Shown here in pieces: positions 12,614 to 21,759 of a stretch of DNA of 64,000 nucleotides. Position numbers and translations under genes: made by a program. Within the stretch, counting starts at the first letter, position 1; each line of letters begins with the position of its first letter. Origin of the DNA: Vibrio europaeus (GTDB taxonomy: Bacteria > Pseudomonadota > Gammaproteobacteria > Enterobacterales > Vibrionaceae). The stretch spans positions 1-64,000 of the forward strand of contig NZ_LUAX01000002.1 in NCBI RefSeq assembly GCF_001695575.1, written 5' to 3'. The notes under the pieces were generated by a model. That model ran no database searches, was not told where the DNA came from, and was given only the letters and a program-made list of their open reading frames with translations.

Positions 12614-12642
12614 GTGTCGCTATCCGATTCTAAGCCGGACAC
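12614..12642 (-). promoter_or_regulatory. Possible L31 autoregulatory leader hairpin
   Basis: In the rpmE 5' leader, 24-52 nt before the ATG, GTGTC pairs with GACAC and an inner TCCG/CGGA pairing is possible. L31 leaders that bind the protein are known in gammaproteobacteria. Identity with that family is inferred from position and was not tested with a covariance model. Confidence 0.35.
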
Positions 12643-12873
12643 CACACGTAGTTAATAAAAAACCTTTTCGGATACCGCTGCTATAAAGCTAGCCATATCA
12701 CTAAGGCGCGATATAGTAATGAATACCTGACTTAGGATCAACCAGTTTAGACCCGAAATCGCTACTTTTTTAGCCTAAGTTATTCTTCAGGCTTGAATCG
12801 CGCTCTCTTTCCACTGCTAGGCTTTTCCCTTAGACTAGCTTACGTAACCTCTCACTTAGCTGTATAGCCTATT

Positions 12874-15075
12874 ATGCGACCAACAATTGCGCGCGTGGCA
12901 TTGCCTGTGCCTCTCGACAAACAGTTTGATTATCAGATCCCTAACCACCTGTTTCCTATCATTGGCGGGCGTGTCTCTGTCCCTTTTGGTCGTCAAACTC
13001 TGGTTGGTATCGTCACTGCATTGGTGAATGAGTCAGAGTTCAGCCTTGATAAGCTTAAGCCGATTAAGCATGTGTTGGATAACCAGCCTGTGTGGCCTGA
13101 AAAACTCTACTCATTGCTATTTTGGTGCAGTCAGTTTTACCAGTATCCGCTTGGTGACACTTTGTTTAATGCGATGCCGAGTGCACTGCGAAAAGGTAAA
13201 GACGCTGATTTCGCGACGCTGGTGGAGTGGCAGCTCACCGCAAGTGGTCGCGACCAACTGATGGCGGGTTTTGGCCGCGCGGTTAAACAAGCTAAAGTGA
13301 TGCATATGTTGGAGTCAGGTTCGATTCCTCATCAACGTTTTGTCGATGAAGAGATCAGTTCATCGGTGCTAAAGACTTTGGCGGAAAAAGGTTGGATTGA
13401 GTCGATAGAAAATAAGCCTGCAATTCGGGATTGGAAACAAGACGTTGAAGCTGATGTAGATAAACCAAAGCTAAACTCAGAGCAGGCGGTAGCGATTGCG
13501 ACCGTTAATAGTAGTGAGGGCTTTGGTTGTTATTTACTTGAAGGAGTCACTGGTTCGGGTAAAACGGAAGTATACCTCAACCTAATTAAACCTGTGCTTG
13601 AACAAGGCAGACAAGCGTTGGTTCTTGTGCCCGAGATAGGGCTAACGCCGCAAACCATTAACCGGTTTAGAAAACGCTTTAATGTTCCGGTTGAGGTGGT
13701 GCACTCTGGCTTAAATGATACAGAGCGACTTAATGCTTGGCTGAGTGCGCGTGATAATGCCGCTGGCATTGTTATTGGTACTCGTTCTGCACTGCTCACA
13801 CCTTTTGCCAATCTTGGCATTATTATTGTTGATGAAGAGCATGATGCTTCGTATAAGCAGCAAGATAGTCTGCGCTATCATGCGCGTGACGTTGCGGTGA
13901 TGCGTGCCAACAAAGAGCAGATCCCCATTGTACTTGGTTCAGCCACGCCGGCTTTAGAAACTCTGCATAACGCCTTAAGTGGTAAGTACCACCATCTGGT
14001 GCTTTCTTCTCGCGCAGGAGCGGCGACGCCAACGACCAACAAAGTTTTAGATGTTAAAGGGCTATATCTAGAGAGTGGTCTTTCTGCGCCACTCATCGCT
14101 GAAATGCGCCGTCATTTAAAGGCAGGCAACCAAGTGATGCTGTTTTTAAACCGACGCGGCTTTTCTCCGGCATTGATGTGTCATGAATGTGGCTGGATTG
14201 CGGAATGTAAACGTTGTGATGCTTATTATACCTATCACCAGAACAGCAATGAAATTCGCTGCCATCACTGTGGCTCCCAACAACCGATTATTCATCAATG
14301 TCAGGGCTGTGGTTCCACGCACTTGGTGACCGTAGGTGTAGGAACTGAGCAGTTAGAAAAACAGCTTGCTGAACTCTTTCCTGAGTTTAATACCATTCGA
14401 ATTGATCGAGATAGCACGCGTCGAAAAGGCAGCTTAGAAAGTGCGTTAGGGGCTATTCGTAATGGTGAGTATCAGATCTTGATTGGCACTCAGATGCTAG
14501 CCAAAGGTCATCACTTCCCAGACGTTACCTTGGTAGCACTATTAGATGTGGATGGCTCTCTTTACAGCAGCGATTTCCGCGCGTCTGAGCGTCTAGCACA
14601 ATTGTTTATACAGGTAGCCGGACGAGCAGGGCGCGCAAGCAAGCCGGGTGAGGTGGTGCTGCAAACGCACCACCCAGAGCATGCCCTACTGCAAGCGCTA
14701 TTAACGAAGAGTTATCGCCACTTTGCTGAAACAGCGCTACAAGAGAGAAAGCTAGCGCAGTTACCACCGTATTCGTTTCTGACCCTATTTAAAGCGGAAG
14801 CGAATCACTCTCAGCCAGTTGAGGAATTTCTCCGCCAGGTCCGTCATACACTAGAGGCTCATCCTTTGTTTGATGGTTATTGCCAAGTACTTGGTCCAAC
14901 GCCGGCACCGCTAGCAAAGCGCGCTGGTAAGTTTCGTTGGCAACTTCTGCTGCAAACCCAAAGCCGGCCCGTAATGCAAAAGCTACTCGCAAGCGCCAAG
15001 CCTGCAATCCAAATGTTGCCGAATGCGAAGAAAGTGCGCTGGAGTTTAGATATTGAGCCACAAGATCTGAGTTAA
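12874..15075 (+). CDS. priA: Primosomal protein N', replication restart helicase PriA
   Basis: 3'-5' superfamily 2 helicase that recognises stalled or repaired forks and reloads the replisome. It has 733 residues (E. coli 732). The 3'-BD region is N-terminal. Walker A GVTGSGKT is at 224-231 and DEEH at 320-323. A zinc module of eight cysteines starts at C436 (CHECGWIAECKRC ... CHHC ... CQGC). Motif V/VI segments GTQMLAKGHHFP and QVAGRAGRA follow. It is divergent from rpmE and starts 283 bp away, as in E. coli. Confidence 0.98.
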   Translation: MRPTIARVALPVPLDKQFDYQIPNHLFPIIGGRVSVPFGRQTLVGIVTALVNESEFSLDKLKPIKHVLDNQPVWPEKLYSLLFWCSQFYQYPLGDTLFNAMPSALRKGKDADFATLVEWQLTASGRDQLMAGFGRAVKQAKVMHMLESGSIPHQRFVDEEISSSVLKTLAEKGWIESIENKPAIRDWKQDVEADVDKPKLNSEQAVAIATVNSSEGFGCYLLEGVTGSGKTEVYLNLIKPVLEQGRQALVLVPEIGLTPQTINRFRKRFNVPVEVVHSGLNDTERLNAWLSARDNAAGIVIGTRSALLTPFANLGIIIVDEEHDASYKQQDSLRYHARDVAVMRANKEQIPIVLGSATPALETLHNALSGKYHHLVLSSRAGAATPTTNKVLDVKGLYLESGLSAPLIAEMRRHLKAGNQVMLFLNRRGFSPALMCHECGWIAECKRCDAYYTYHQNSNEIRCHHCGSQQPIIHQCQGCGSTHLVTVGVGTEQLEKQLAELFPEFNTIRIDRDSTRRKGSLESALGAIRNGEYQILIGTQMLAKGHHFPDVTLVALLDVDGSLYSSDFRASERLAQLFIQVAGRAGRASKPGEVVLQTHHPEHALLQALLTKSYRHFAETALQERKLAQLPPYSFLTLFKAEANHSQPVEEFLRQVRHTLEAHPLFDGYCQVLGPTPAPLAKRAGKFRWQLLLQTQSRPVMQKLLASAKPAIQMLPNAKKVRWSLDIEPQDLS

Positions 15076-15432
15076 TGACGTGGTAAATTCCCCCCATTTT
15101 TTGCGACTTCCTGCGACGGGTAGCTATTGAGTTTCTTCATATTCACACCTTTTTCATTTATTTGTGATTCAGATCTCCTATTGGCTGCCGATTTTGTTAA
15201 ATCTCCCGTAACTTTGTGTTTTGAAATGAATAAACTAGGTCTTGTGCAATATGTTGCTCTCAGGCCATAGTGTGTGAGTTAAACGTTTGCTCAGTGCAAA
15301 TAAATGAGAAGATAGGTATTTTAGCCTACAAATCGACATCAATTTGGCCGTTCAACCGATGAGATGCATTTCAACTAAAGGCTTAGGTGGCGTTTGAGCT
15401 GCCATTTTGGAAATGAAGAGGGTTAATTAAAT
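15076..15432. other. priA-cytR intergenic region
   Basis: 357 bp with no gene. It must contain the cytR promoter. TGTGA at 15163-15167 followed by TTCAGA-TCTCC is a weak CRP-like half site. CRP control of cytR is known in E. coli, but this match alone does not establish it. No clear terminator follows priA and no repeat is seen. Confidence 0.5.
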
Positions 15433-16440
15433 ATGGCGACAATGAAGGATGTTGCCCAGCTTGCGGGAGTTTCAACAGCGACAGTGTCTAGAGCGCTAAT
15501 GAATCCAGAAAAGGTATCGTCATCGACAAGGAAAAGAGTCGAAGATGCTGTTTTAGAAGCTGGTTATTCACCAAACTCGTTGGCGCGCAACTTGCGTCGT
15601 AACGAATCAAAAACAATCATCGCAATCATTCCAGATATTTGTGATCCCTACTACACCGAGATCATTCGCGGAATTGAAGATGCGGCAATGGAGCACGGAT
15701 ACATCGTTTTGCTTGGCGATAGTGGGCAGCAGAAGAAGCGCGAAAGCTCATTTGTAAACCTAGTATTTACTAAGCAAGCGGATGGCATGTTGCTGCTTGG
15801 GACCGATCTTCCTTTTGACGTCAGTAAACCTGAACAAAAGAACTTACCTCCTATGGTAATGGCTTGTGAGTTTGCTCCTGAGTTGGAGTTACCAACGGTA
15901 CACATCGACAACCTGACTTCTGCATTTGAAGCGGTAAACTATCTAACACAGATGGGTCATAAACGTATTGCACAAATCTCAGGCCCTGAAACGGCTACCT
16001 TATGTCAGTTCCGTCATCAAGGTTATCAACAAGCCCTGCGACGTGCCGGAATCGCTATGAACCCGAATTATTGCGCCATAGGTGATTTTACCTTTGAGGC
16101 CGGAACTAAAGCGATCCGCCAGCTTTTAGCTTTGCCAGATGCTCCGACAGCAGTGTTCTGTCACAACGATGCCATGGCAATTGGTGTGATTCAAGAAGCG
16201 AAGAAACTAGGTTTGCGTGTTCCGCAAGACCTATCCGTTGTAGGATTTGATGATATTCACTTTGCTCAATACTGCGATCCACCGTTAACGACCATTTCTC
16301 AGCCTCGCTATGAAATCGGCCGCCAAGCAATGCTTATGATGCTTGAGCTGCTACGTGGACATGATGTTCGCGCAGGGTCGAGATTGCTTGAAACCAAGCT
16401 GGTGGTACGTGAAAGCGCTGCGCCTCCAAGAGTACTTTAG
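15433..16440 (+). CDS. cytR: LacI-family transcriptional repressor CytR
   Basis: Repressor of nucleoside uptake and catabolism genes. It acts with CRP and is released by cytidine (known for the family). In Vibrio CytR also supports competence and type IV pilus expression. It has 335 residues: helix-turn-helix MKDVAQLAGVSTATVSRAL (residues 4-22), hinge PNSLARNLRR, and a periplasmic-binding-type effector domain with IPDICDPYYTEIIRGIE and FDDIHFAQYCDPPLTTI. The priA-cytR-ftsN order is the same as in E. coli, supporting CytR over other LacI members. Confidence 0.95.
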   Translation: MATMKDVAQLAGVSTATVSRALMNPEKVSSSTRKRVEDAVLEAGYSPNSLARNLRRNESKTIIAIIPDICDPYYTEIIRGIEDAAMEHGYIVLLGDSGQQKKRESSFVNLVFTKQADGMLLLGTDLPFDVSKPEQKNLPPMVMACEFAPELELPTVHIDNLTSAFEAVNYLTQMGHKRIAQISGPETATLCQFRHQGYQQALRRAGIAMNPNYCAIGDFTFEAGTKAIRQLLALPDAPTAVFCHNDAMAIGVIQEAKKLGLRVPQDLSVVGFDDIHFAQYCDPPLTTISQPRYEIGRQAMLMMLELLRGHDVRAGSRLLETKLVVRESAAPPRVL

Positions 16441-16558
16441 AGTCCAACCTTTGCAAGCGGCGTATTTTTGATGCGCCGCTTCCATTTCTACTCTGTCATA
16501 ACTGCACAATCTGCTTTAACATATCGGCAGTGGTAATTGATGGTATTGATGTTTACTA

Positions 16559-17107
16559 GTGGCGAATCGAGATTACGTAAAAAGAGGCCGTGGCGGAAGT
16601 AGCCGCAAGCCTGCAAAGAAAAAGTCTGCTCCACGACGCAAACCTTGGCGAAGTGGTTTGCTTGCCATTCTATTGGCGAGTGTATTTGGCTATGGGTTGT
16701 ATGTTCTGAGTAACGATCCAGAACCGCCTGCACCAGTAGCGGAACCGGTAAAACCTAAGCCTAAACCAAAACCTCAAGCGAAGTTACCACCTCCACCAGA
16801 AGAGAAGTGGGATTACGTCGATACCTTGCCAAGTCGTGAAGTTGAGGTAAAAGCGAAAGAGCAAGTAGTGTCGGAGATTCCATACATAATGCAGTGTGGC
16901 GCCTATAAAACTGCTCAGCAGGCTGAAGTGCGTAAACTGGATATCGCTTTCCAAGGTATCAACAGTAAAATTCGTAAGAAAGAAGGCAGCAGTTGGTATC
17001 GTGTGGTGCTTGGCCCATACAAGTTTAAACGGGATGCTGAACGCGATAAGCACAAACTTCAGCGCGCCAAAATTGAGCCTTGTGCAATCTGGAAAGAAGA
17101 GCAGTAA
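16559..17107 (+). CDS. ftsN: Cell division protein FtsN
   Basis: Late divisome protein that triggers septal peptidoglycan synthesis. It has 182 residues. A short basic cytoplasmic N terminus (ANRDYVKRGRG, like enterobacterial FtsN) is followed by one membrane segment at about 33-51, then a proline/lysine-rich periplasmic linker (PKPKPKPQAKLPPPPEE) and a C-terminal SPOR domain from about 107 (IPYIMQCGAYK to PCAIW) with two cysteines. The start is GTG: the nearby ATG is out of frame, and the GTG alone gives the conserved N terminus. No strong Shine-Dalgarno is visible. The linker is shorter than in E. coli (319 residues). Confidence 0.93.
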   Translation: MANRDYVKRGRGGSSRKPAKKKSAPRRKPWRSGLLAILLASVFGYGLYVLSNDPEPPAPVAEPVKPKPKPKPQAKLPPPPEEKWDYVDTLPSREVEVKAKEQVVSEIPYIMQCGAYKTAQQAEVRKLDIAFQGINSKIRKKEGSSWYRVVLGPYKFKRDAERDKHKLQRAKIEPCAIWKEEQ

Positions 17108-17118
17108 AGATATTAAAG

Positions 17119-17142
17119 CGAACCCTGATGGGTTCGTTTTTT
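17119..17142 (+). terminator. Terminator of ftsN
   Basis: Perfect 7-bp stem CGAACCC / GGGTTCG with loop TGAT, followed by TTTTTTG, starting 12 nt after the stop codon. Confidence 0.88.
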
Positions 17143-17154
17143 GTGTGGATAGCT

Positions 17155-17318
17155 GGAACGGGCTGCGTCCTACAGAAAACTCGATCGGGCTTCGCCCTGC
17201 TAGATAGCTAGGTTGACTCCTTATTGAAGTGTGGCTCAACGTTAGTTATCCAGTTATCCAGTTATCCAGTTATCCAGTTATCCAGTTATCCAGTTATCCA
17301 GTTATCCAGTTATCCAAA
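17155..17318 (+). repeat. Composite dispersed repeat, copy 2 (AGTTATCC x9)
   Basis: Left hairpins GGGC-TGC-GTCC (imperfect, 17160-17170) and GGGC-TTC-GCCC (17187-17197) follow GGAAC. Then come CTAGATAGCTAG (17200-17211, also found in copy 5) and nine identical 8-bp units AGTTATCC (17244-17315). There is no closing inverted hairpin; the array ends TCCAAAA, as copy 3 does. It lies between the ftsN terminator and the hslV promoter. Confidence 0.85.
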
Positions 17319-17325
17319 ATGAAAA

Positions 17326-17353
17326 AGGATTGAAGCAATACGTCAGTCCTTCA
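17326..17353. other. Hairpin between the two 8-bp arrays
   Basis: AAGGATTGA / TCAGTCCTT, nine pairs with one G-T. On the minus strand it is followed by TTTTTC and so resembles a terminator, although no minus-strand gene lies upstream of it. Confidence 0.5.
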
Positions 17354-17362
17354 AAATTATTT

Positions 17363-17402
17363 AGCTCTCTAGCTCTCTAGCTCTCTAGCTCTCTAGCTCT
17401 CT
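17363..17402 (+). repeat. Tandem array AGCTCTCT x5
   Basis: Five identical 8-bp units, ending about 10 nt before the -35 element of the hslV heat-shock promoter. The unit is a variant of the one in the other arrays; the AGCTCTCC unit that closes the copy-5 array is the intermediate form. Confidence 0.9.
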
Positions 17403-17412
17403 AGCATTACCC

Positions 17413-17441
17413 CTTGAATTCCTCTCGCTATAACCTCATAT
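17413..17441 (+). promoter_or_regulatory. Sigma-32 type heat-shock promoter of hslVU
   Basis: CTTGAAT (17413-17419), a 14-bp spacer and CCTCATAT (17434-17441) match the sigma-32 consensus CTTGAAA / CCCCATNT with one or two differences. It lies 42 nt before hslV, a known heat-shock operon. Confidence 0.8.
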
Positions 17442-17483
17442 AATCTTTAACACTGAGATTAAAACAACTATGAGGCCCTACTC

Positions 17484-18026
17484 GTGACTACCATTGTATC
17501 TGTACGTCGTAACAACAAAGTCGTCATCGCTGGTGATGGACAAGTATCTCTGGGTAACACAGTAATGAAGGGTAATGCTCGTAAAGTGCGTCGCCTGTAC
17601 AACAATAAGGTGCTCGCTGGCTTTGCTGGTGGTACGGCAGATGCCTTCACGCTGTTTGAAAAGTTTGAAAGCAAACTGCAAATGCACCAAGGTCACCTGA
17701 CTAAGGCGGCAGTAGAGTTAGCCAAAGACTGGCGTAGTGACCGTGCTTTACGCAAGTTAGAAGCGCTATTGGCCGTTGCTGATGAAACTGCATCATTGAT
17801 CATTACTGGTAACGGTGATGTGGTACAGCCTGAAAACGATCTGATTGCCATTGGCTCTGGCGGTAACTTTGCCCAAGCAGCCGCTACTGCACTGTTAGAA
17901 AATACTGAATTAGATGCACGTGAAGTTGCAGAAAAATCACTCAAAATTGCTGGTGATATCTGTGTGTTCACCAACCATCACCACACTATCGCAGAACTAG
18001 AAATCCCAGCCTCTCAAGCTGAGTAA
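17484..18026 (+). CDS. hslV: ATP-dependent protease subunit HslV
   Basis: Threonine peptidase of the HslUV (ClpYQ) proteasome-like complex. It forms a double hexamer that degrades proteins unfolded by HslU. It has 180 residues. After removal of the initiator, TTIVSVRR exposes the catalytic threonine; [22 protein letters not shown] and [16 protein letters not shown] are family motifs. The start is GTG, required to place the catalytic Thr at position 2. A five-codon frame (ATG at 17470) ends in a TGA that overlaps this GTG, and its ATGAGG also supplies the Shine-Dalgarno. hslU follows after 50 nt. Confidence 0.97.
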   Translation: MTTIVSVRRNNKVVIAGDGQVSLGNTVMKGNARKVRRLYNNKVLAGFAGGTADAFTLFEKFESKLQMHQGHLTKAAVELAKDWRSDRALRKLEALLAVADETASLIITGNGDVVQPENDLIAIGSGGNFAQAAATALLENTELDAREVAEKSLKIAGDICVFTNHHHTIAELEIPASQAE

Positions 18027-18076
18027 ACGGCTGAACAAGCAAAGATAGTGGCTATAAGAATTTAAGGAAACTGAAT

Positions 18077-19411
18077 ATGTCTGAAATGACCCCTCGTGAA
18101 ATTGTCCATGAGCTTAACCGCCATATTATCGGTCAAGAGAATGCAAAGCGCTCAGTGGCGATTGCGCTGCGTAACCGCTGGCGCCGTATGCAGCTTGAAG
18201 AGAGCTTGCGTGTTGAAGTAACACCAAAGAATATTCTAATGATTGGTCCTACTGGTGTTGGTAAAACTGAAATTGCTCGCCGCTTAGCGAAACTGGCGAA
18301 TGCGCCGTTTATCAAGGTTGAAGCGACCAAGTTTACCGAAGTAGGCTACGTAGGTAAGGAAGTGGAAACGATTATCCGCGACCTGACTGATGTTGCAATT
18401 AAGATGACTCATCAACAGGCGATGGAAAAAGTTAAATTCCGCGCTGAAGAGCAAGCTGAAGAACGTATTCTTGATGCTCTATTACCGCCAGCTCGCGATG
18501 CTTGGGGTCAAAACGAGCAGCAAGACGATGGCGCTTCTAATACACGTCAAATCTTCCGCAAGAAGCTTCGTGAAGGCAAGTTAGACGACAAAGAGATCGA
18601 AATCGATGTTGCGGCTCCGCAAATGGGTGTCGAGATCATGGCTCCTCCGGGCATGGAAGAGATGACTAACCAGCTACAAGGTATGTTCCAAAACCTAGCG
18701 GGTGACACCAAGAAGAAGCGCAAGCTGAAAATCAAAGATGCCTTCAAAGCGCTGGTAGAAGAAGAAGCCGCTAAGCTTGTGAACCAAGAAGAGCTGAAAG
18801 AGCAGGCGATCTTTAACGTTGAGAATAACGGTATCGTATTTATCGACGAGATCGACAAGATCTGTAAGCGTGGTGAAAGTTCAGGCCCTGACGTCTCTCG
18901 TGAAGGTGTGCAACGTGACCTGCTACCACTTATTGAAGGTAGCACGGTTTCAACTAAGCACGGCATGGTGAAAACAGACCACATTCTATTTGTGGCATCA
19001 GGTGCATTCCAAGTGGCTAAGCCATCGGATCTGATCCCTGAACTGCAAGGTCGTCTACCTATTCGTGTTGAGCTAGAAGCGCTTTCCAGTCATGACTTCA
19101 AACGTATCCTGACAGAGCCTAAAGCGTCACTGACAGAGCAATACGTTGCGCTAATGAAGACAGAAGATGTCGATGTTGAGTTTACTGAAGATGGTATTAC
19201 TCAGATCGCAGAAGCGGCTTGGACAGTGAATGAGACAACAGAAAACATCGGTGCCCGCCGCTTACACACAGTAATGGAGCGTTTGATGGATGAGATTTCA
19301 TTTGAAGCCACAGACAAATCAGGCTCTAAACTAACCATTGATGCTGCGTACGTGAAAGGAAAACTAGGCGATACCATTGAAGATGAAGATCTAAGCCGTT
19401 TTATTCTTTAG
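18077..19411 (+). CDS. hslU: HslU, ATPase subunit of the HslUV protease
   Basis: AAA+ unfoldase that feeds substrates to HslV. It has 444 residues. Walker A GPTGVGKT is at 57-64 and Walker B IVFIDEID has D257. The I domain lies between, and the sensor-2 region [15 protein letters not shown] follows. The C-terminal RFIL tail, which docks into HslV and activates it, is intact. AAGGAA precedes the ATG. It is the second gene of the heat-shock operon and is followed by a strong terminator. Confidence 0.98.
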   Translation: MSEMTPREIVHELNRHIIGQENAKRSVAIALRNRWRRMQLEESLRVEVTPKNILMIGPTGVGKTEIARRLAKLANAPFIKVEATKFTEVGYVGKEVETIIRDLTDVAIKMTHQQAMEKVKFRAEEQAEERILDALLPPARDAWGQNEQQDDGASNTRQIFRKKLREGKLDDKEIEIDVAAPQMGVEIMAPPGMEEMTNQLQGMFQNLAGDTKKKRKLKIKDAFKALVEEEAAKLVNQEELKEQAIFNVENNGIVFIDEIDKICKRGESSGPDVSREGVQRDLLPLIEGSTVSTKHGMVKTDHILFVASGAFQVAKPSDLIPELQGRLPIRVELEALSSHDFKRILTEPKASLTEQYVALMKTEDVDVEFTEDGITQIAEAAWTVNETTENIGARRLHTVMERLMDEISFEATDKSGSKLTIDAAYVKGKLGDTIEDEDLSRFIL

Positions 19412-19429
19412 ATCGCTAACCGGTTGTTT

Positions 19430-19458
19430 AGCCCGCTCAATACGAGCGGGCTTTTTTA
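19430..19458 (+). terminator. Terminator of hslVU
   Basis: Perfect 9-bp stem AGCCCGCTC / GAGCGGGCT with a 5-nt loop, followed by TTTTTTATA. Confidence 0.92.
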
Positions 19459-19654
19459 TATCTAACTCTCTGTTTGACTGAGTGTTCTCTCTTATTGCTG
19501 TTCGAGGTTTGAGCGCATGAGCTGCTGCATTTACCATTGACTTGTATATAAAAGCATCGACTTGAGGTGTCAATTTAGTTTTATTGTCTGTATGATGGCG
19601 CGCTTTTATGATCGTCCTCACATTCTAATGCAAGTGTTGAGGTAAATTCGTCTA

Positions 19655-19669
19655 CCCGAGTTATTCGGG
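19655..19669 (+). other. Small hairpin in the leader of the BCCT gene
   Basis: CCCGA-GTTAT-TCGGG, 20 nt before the start codon of the transporter gene. It is not followed by a T-run, so it is not a terminator. No riboswitch class is recognised. The function is unknown. Confidence 0.4.
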
Positions 19670-19688
19670 CAGCAAAAGCGAGACTTAC

Positions 19689-21287
19689 ATGTCTAGAGCC
19701 AGTTTGGCAGCAGGCGACCCCTGCACTTCTAATGTTGATGATTCGACTTCTTCATATACTCTATCGAATAAATCAAAAATTGCCGATCAACTTGAGCTAT
19801 CTAATCCAGTGTTTTGGCTTAGCGGTGGTTTCCTAACCTTGTTTGTCATGCTTGCGCTGATAGACACCCAGTTACTGACGTCTCTGGTTAACAGTGGTTT
19901 TGGTTATGCCACGCAGTACTTTGGCGGATATTGGCAGATACTGATGCTAGCAAACTTTCTCATCGGTCTATATCTAGCTTTTGGTCAAACTGGCTATGTG
20001 CGCTTAGGGTCCCTACTTAGCCCTGAGATAGGCACGTTTAAATGGCTATCAATTTTGCTCTGTACCTTATTGGCGGGCGGCGGTGTGTTTTGGGCTGCGG
20101 CTGAGCCAATTGCTCACTATGTATCTGCGCCGCCGATTTTTGGTCAAGCTCAACCTCGTGACATGGCAATCAATGCCTTATCGCAATCCTTTATGCATTG
20201 GGGTTTTCTTGCTTGGGCAATTTTAGGCTCGCTCTCTTCAATTGTTCTAATGCATCTTCATTATGACAAAGGACTACCGCTCAAACCGCGCACCTTGCTT
20301 TACCCAGTATTTGGCCAGCGAGTGATTGATGGCAAGCTGGGTAATTTAGTGGATGCTTTAAGTATCATCGCGGTTGCCGCCGGAACCATTGGTCCTATTG
20401 GTTTTCTTGGTTTGCAAATTAGTTACGCGGTGAACGAGCTGTTTGGCATCCCAGATGGATTGATGACTCAAACCATTGTCGTTGTACTGGCAATGGCAAC
20501 GTATACCTTGTCGGCACTGAGTGGCTTAAGCAGAGGGATTCAGATAGTCAGCCGTTACAACATCATCCTGTCATTGGCATTAGTCGTTTTTATCCTGCTT
20601 GCTGGGCCAACTAGCTTTATCATCGATGGCTATATTCAAGGTGTAGGCAATTTGGCAGACAACTTTGTCACTATGGCGCTCTATCGCGGTGATACAAATT
20701 GGCTGAGCTGGTGGACAGTGTTTTTCTGGGGTTGGTTCATCGGTTACGCGCCTATGATGGCGATCTTTATTGCGCGAATTTCCCGTGGCCGTACCATTCG
20801 CCAATTGATTCTAGCGATCAGCATTGCCGCGCCATTGATTACTTGTTTCTGGTTTAGCATTGTTGGTGGTAGTGGTTTAGCGTTTGAGTTGACGAACCCG
20901 GGCAGTATGAAAGCAGGATTTGAAGGTTTTAATCTTCCAGGTGCATTGCTAGCGATGACTCAGCAACTGCCTTTCCCTACGTTGATGTCGATTCTATTTT
21001 TGATTTTGACCACTACTTTTATTGTTACTACTGGCGATTCAATGACGTATACCATTAGCATGGTCATGACGGGAAACAGTCAACCGAATGCGTTAATTCG
21101 TACGTTTTGGGGGTTGGTCATGGGGGCGATTGCGATTGTGCTAATCTCTATGGGAGAAGGCGGTATCTCCGCACTGCAATCCTTTATCGTCATTACCGCT
21201 GTGCCTGCTTCGTTTATTATCTTGCCCTCACTGTGGGCGGCACCGCAGTTAGCGCATGAGATGGCCAAGCAACAGAAATTAGTTTGA
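19689..21287 (+). CDS. BCCT-family betaine/carnitine/choline-type transporter
   Basis: Secondary transporter of the betaine-choline-carnitine family in the inner membrane, probably taking up a quaternary-amine osmolyte or carbon source with Na+ or H+. It has 532 residues. About 12 hydrophobic segments follow a polar N terminus of about 35 residues. Family signatures include GGGVFWAAAEPIAHY, the aromatic segment WWTVFFWGWFIGYAP and ISRGRTIRQ. The long C-terminal osmosensing tail of BetP-type proteins is absent, so osmotic regulation may be weak. The substrate cannot be told from the sequence. It is flanked by terminators on both sides and is a single-gene unit. Confidence 0.88.
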   Translation: MSRASLAAGDPCTSNVDDSTSSYTLSNKSKIADQLELSNPVFWLSGGFLTLFVMLALIDTQLLTSLVNSGFGYATQYFGGYWQILMLANFLIGLYLAFGQTGYVRLGSLLSPEIGTFKWLSILLCTLLAGGGVFWAAAEPIAHYVSAPPIFGQAQPRDMAINALSQSFMHWGFLAWAILGSLSSIVLMHLHYDKGLPLKPRTLLYPVFGQRVIDGKLGNLVDALSIIAVAAGTIGPIGFLGLQISYAVNELFGIPDGLMTQTIVVVLAMATYTLSALSGLSRGIQIVSRYNIILSLALVVFILLAGPTSFIIDGYIQGVGNLADNFVTMALYRGDTNWLSWWTVFFWGWFIGYAPMMAIFIARISRGRTIRQLILAISIAAPLITCFWFSIVGGSGLAFELTNPGSMKAGFEGFNLPGALLAMTQQLPFPTLMSILFLILTTTFIVTTGDSMTYTISMVMTGNSQPNALIRTFWGLVMGAIAIVLISMGEGGISALQSFIVITAVPASFIILPSLWAAPQLAHEMAKQQKLV

Positions 21288-21324
21288 TACCAAGCAGAGA
21301 TTTATCCCGATTGGTACGATAAAA

Positions 21325-21354
21325 AAATCCCTCGCTTAGGCGAGGGATTTTTCA
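21325..21354. terminator. Bidirectional terminator between BCCT gene and frdD
   Basis: 11-bp stem AAATCCCTCGC / GCGAGGGATTT with loop TTAG, A-rich on the left and T-rich on the right. It serves two convergent units. Confidence 0.92.
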
Positions 21355-21369
21355 TTAGTGCTAGTTAGA

Positions 21370-21747
21370 TTAAAGCATAAAGATAAAGATCACTGCGAGG
21401 GCAGAGATCAAGCCTGCAAATGCATAACAGGCGATTTTGCCAACCAAACCAGTATGGAACTTAAGGTCATGCATACCATGATGGACACGGTGCATTGCAT
21501 GCCACATCGGTAGCGCTAGCGTACCAATGATAAATAGAGCGCCAATGATGCTTGTCGCAAAATCAACCACTCGCTCGTAGCTTAGGGCTTCTGCATTGAT
21601 GATGCCCAATGGAGCAAGTACACCTAGAACCAGAATCGTCACTGGGGTAATCATGGCAAACCAAGTACCGCCAGCGCCAAACAGTCCCCACCAAATAGGC
21701 TCATCAGAACGCTTAGGGGCTCTATCTACAGAAAAATTAGGTTTCAT
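21370..21747 (-). CDS. frdD: Fumarate reductase membrane anchor subunit FrdD
   Basis: One of two hydrophobic anchors that bind menaquinol and hold FrdAB at the inner membrane. It has 125 residues with three membrane segments; [18 protein letters not shown] and [14 protein letters not shown] match the family. An ATG two codons upstream is in frame, but GGAG is only 2 nt from that one and 8 nt from the start used here (MKPNFSVD). It is the last gene of frdABCD. Confidence 0.95.
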   Translation of the reverse strand: MKPNFSVDRAPKRSDEPIWWGLFGAGGTWFAMITPVTILVLGVLAPLGIINAEALSYERVVDFATSIIGALFIIGTLALPMWHAMHRVHHGMHDLKFHTGLVGKIACYAFAGLISALAVIFIFML

Positions 21748-21759
21748 AGTCATAGCTCC

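Noticed and set aside
15163..15178. CRP site upstream of cytR
   Set aside because: Only the left half (TGTGA) matches; the right half is too weak for a separate feature.
17244..17402. CRISPR array
   Set aside because: The units are 8 bp and directly adjacent, with no spacers and no cas genes in the window.
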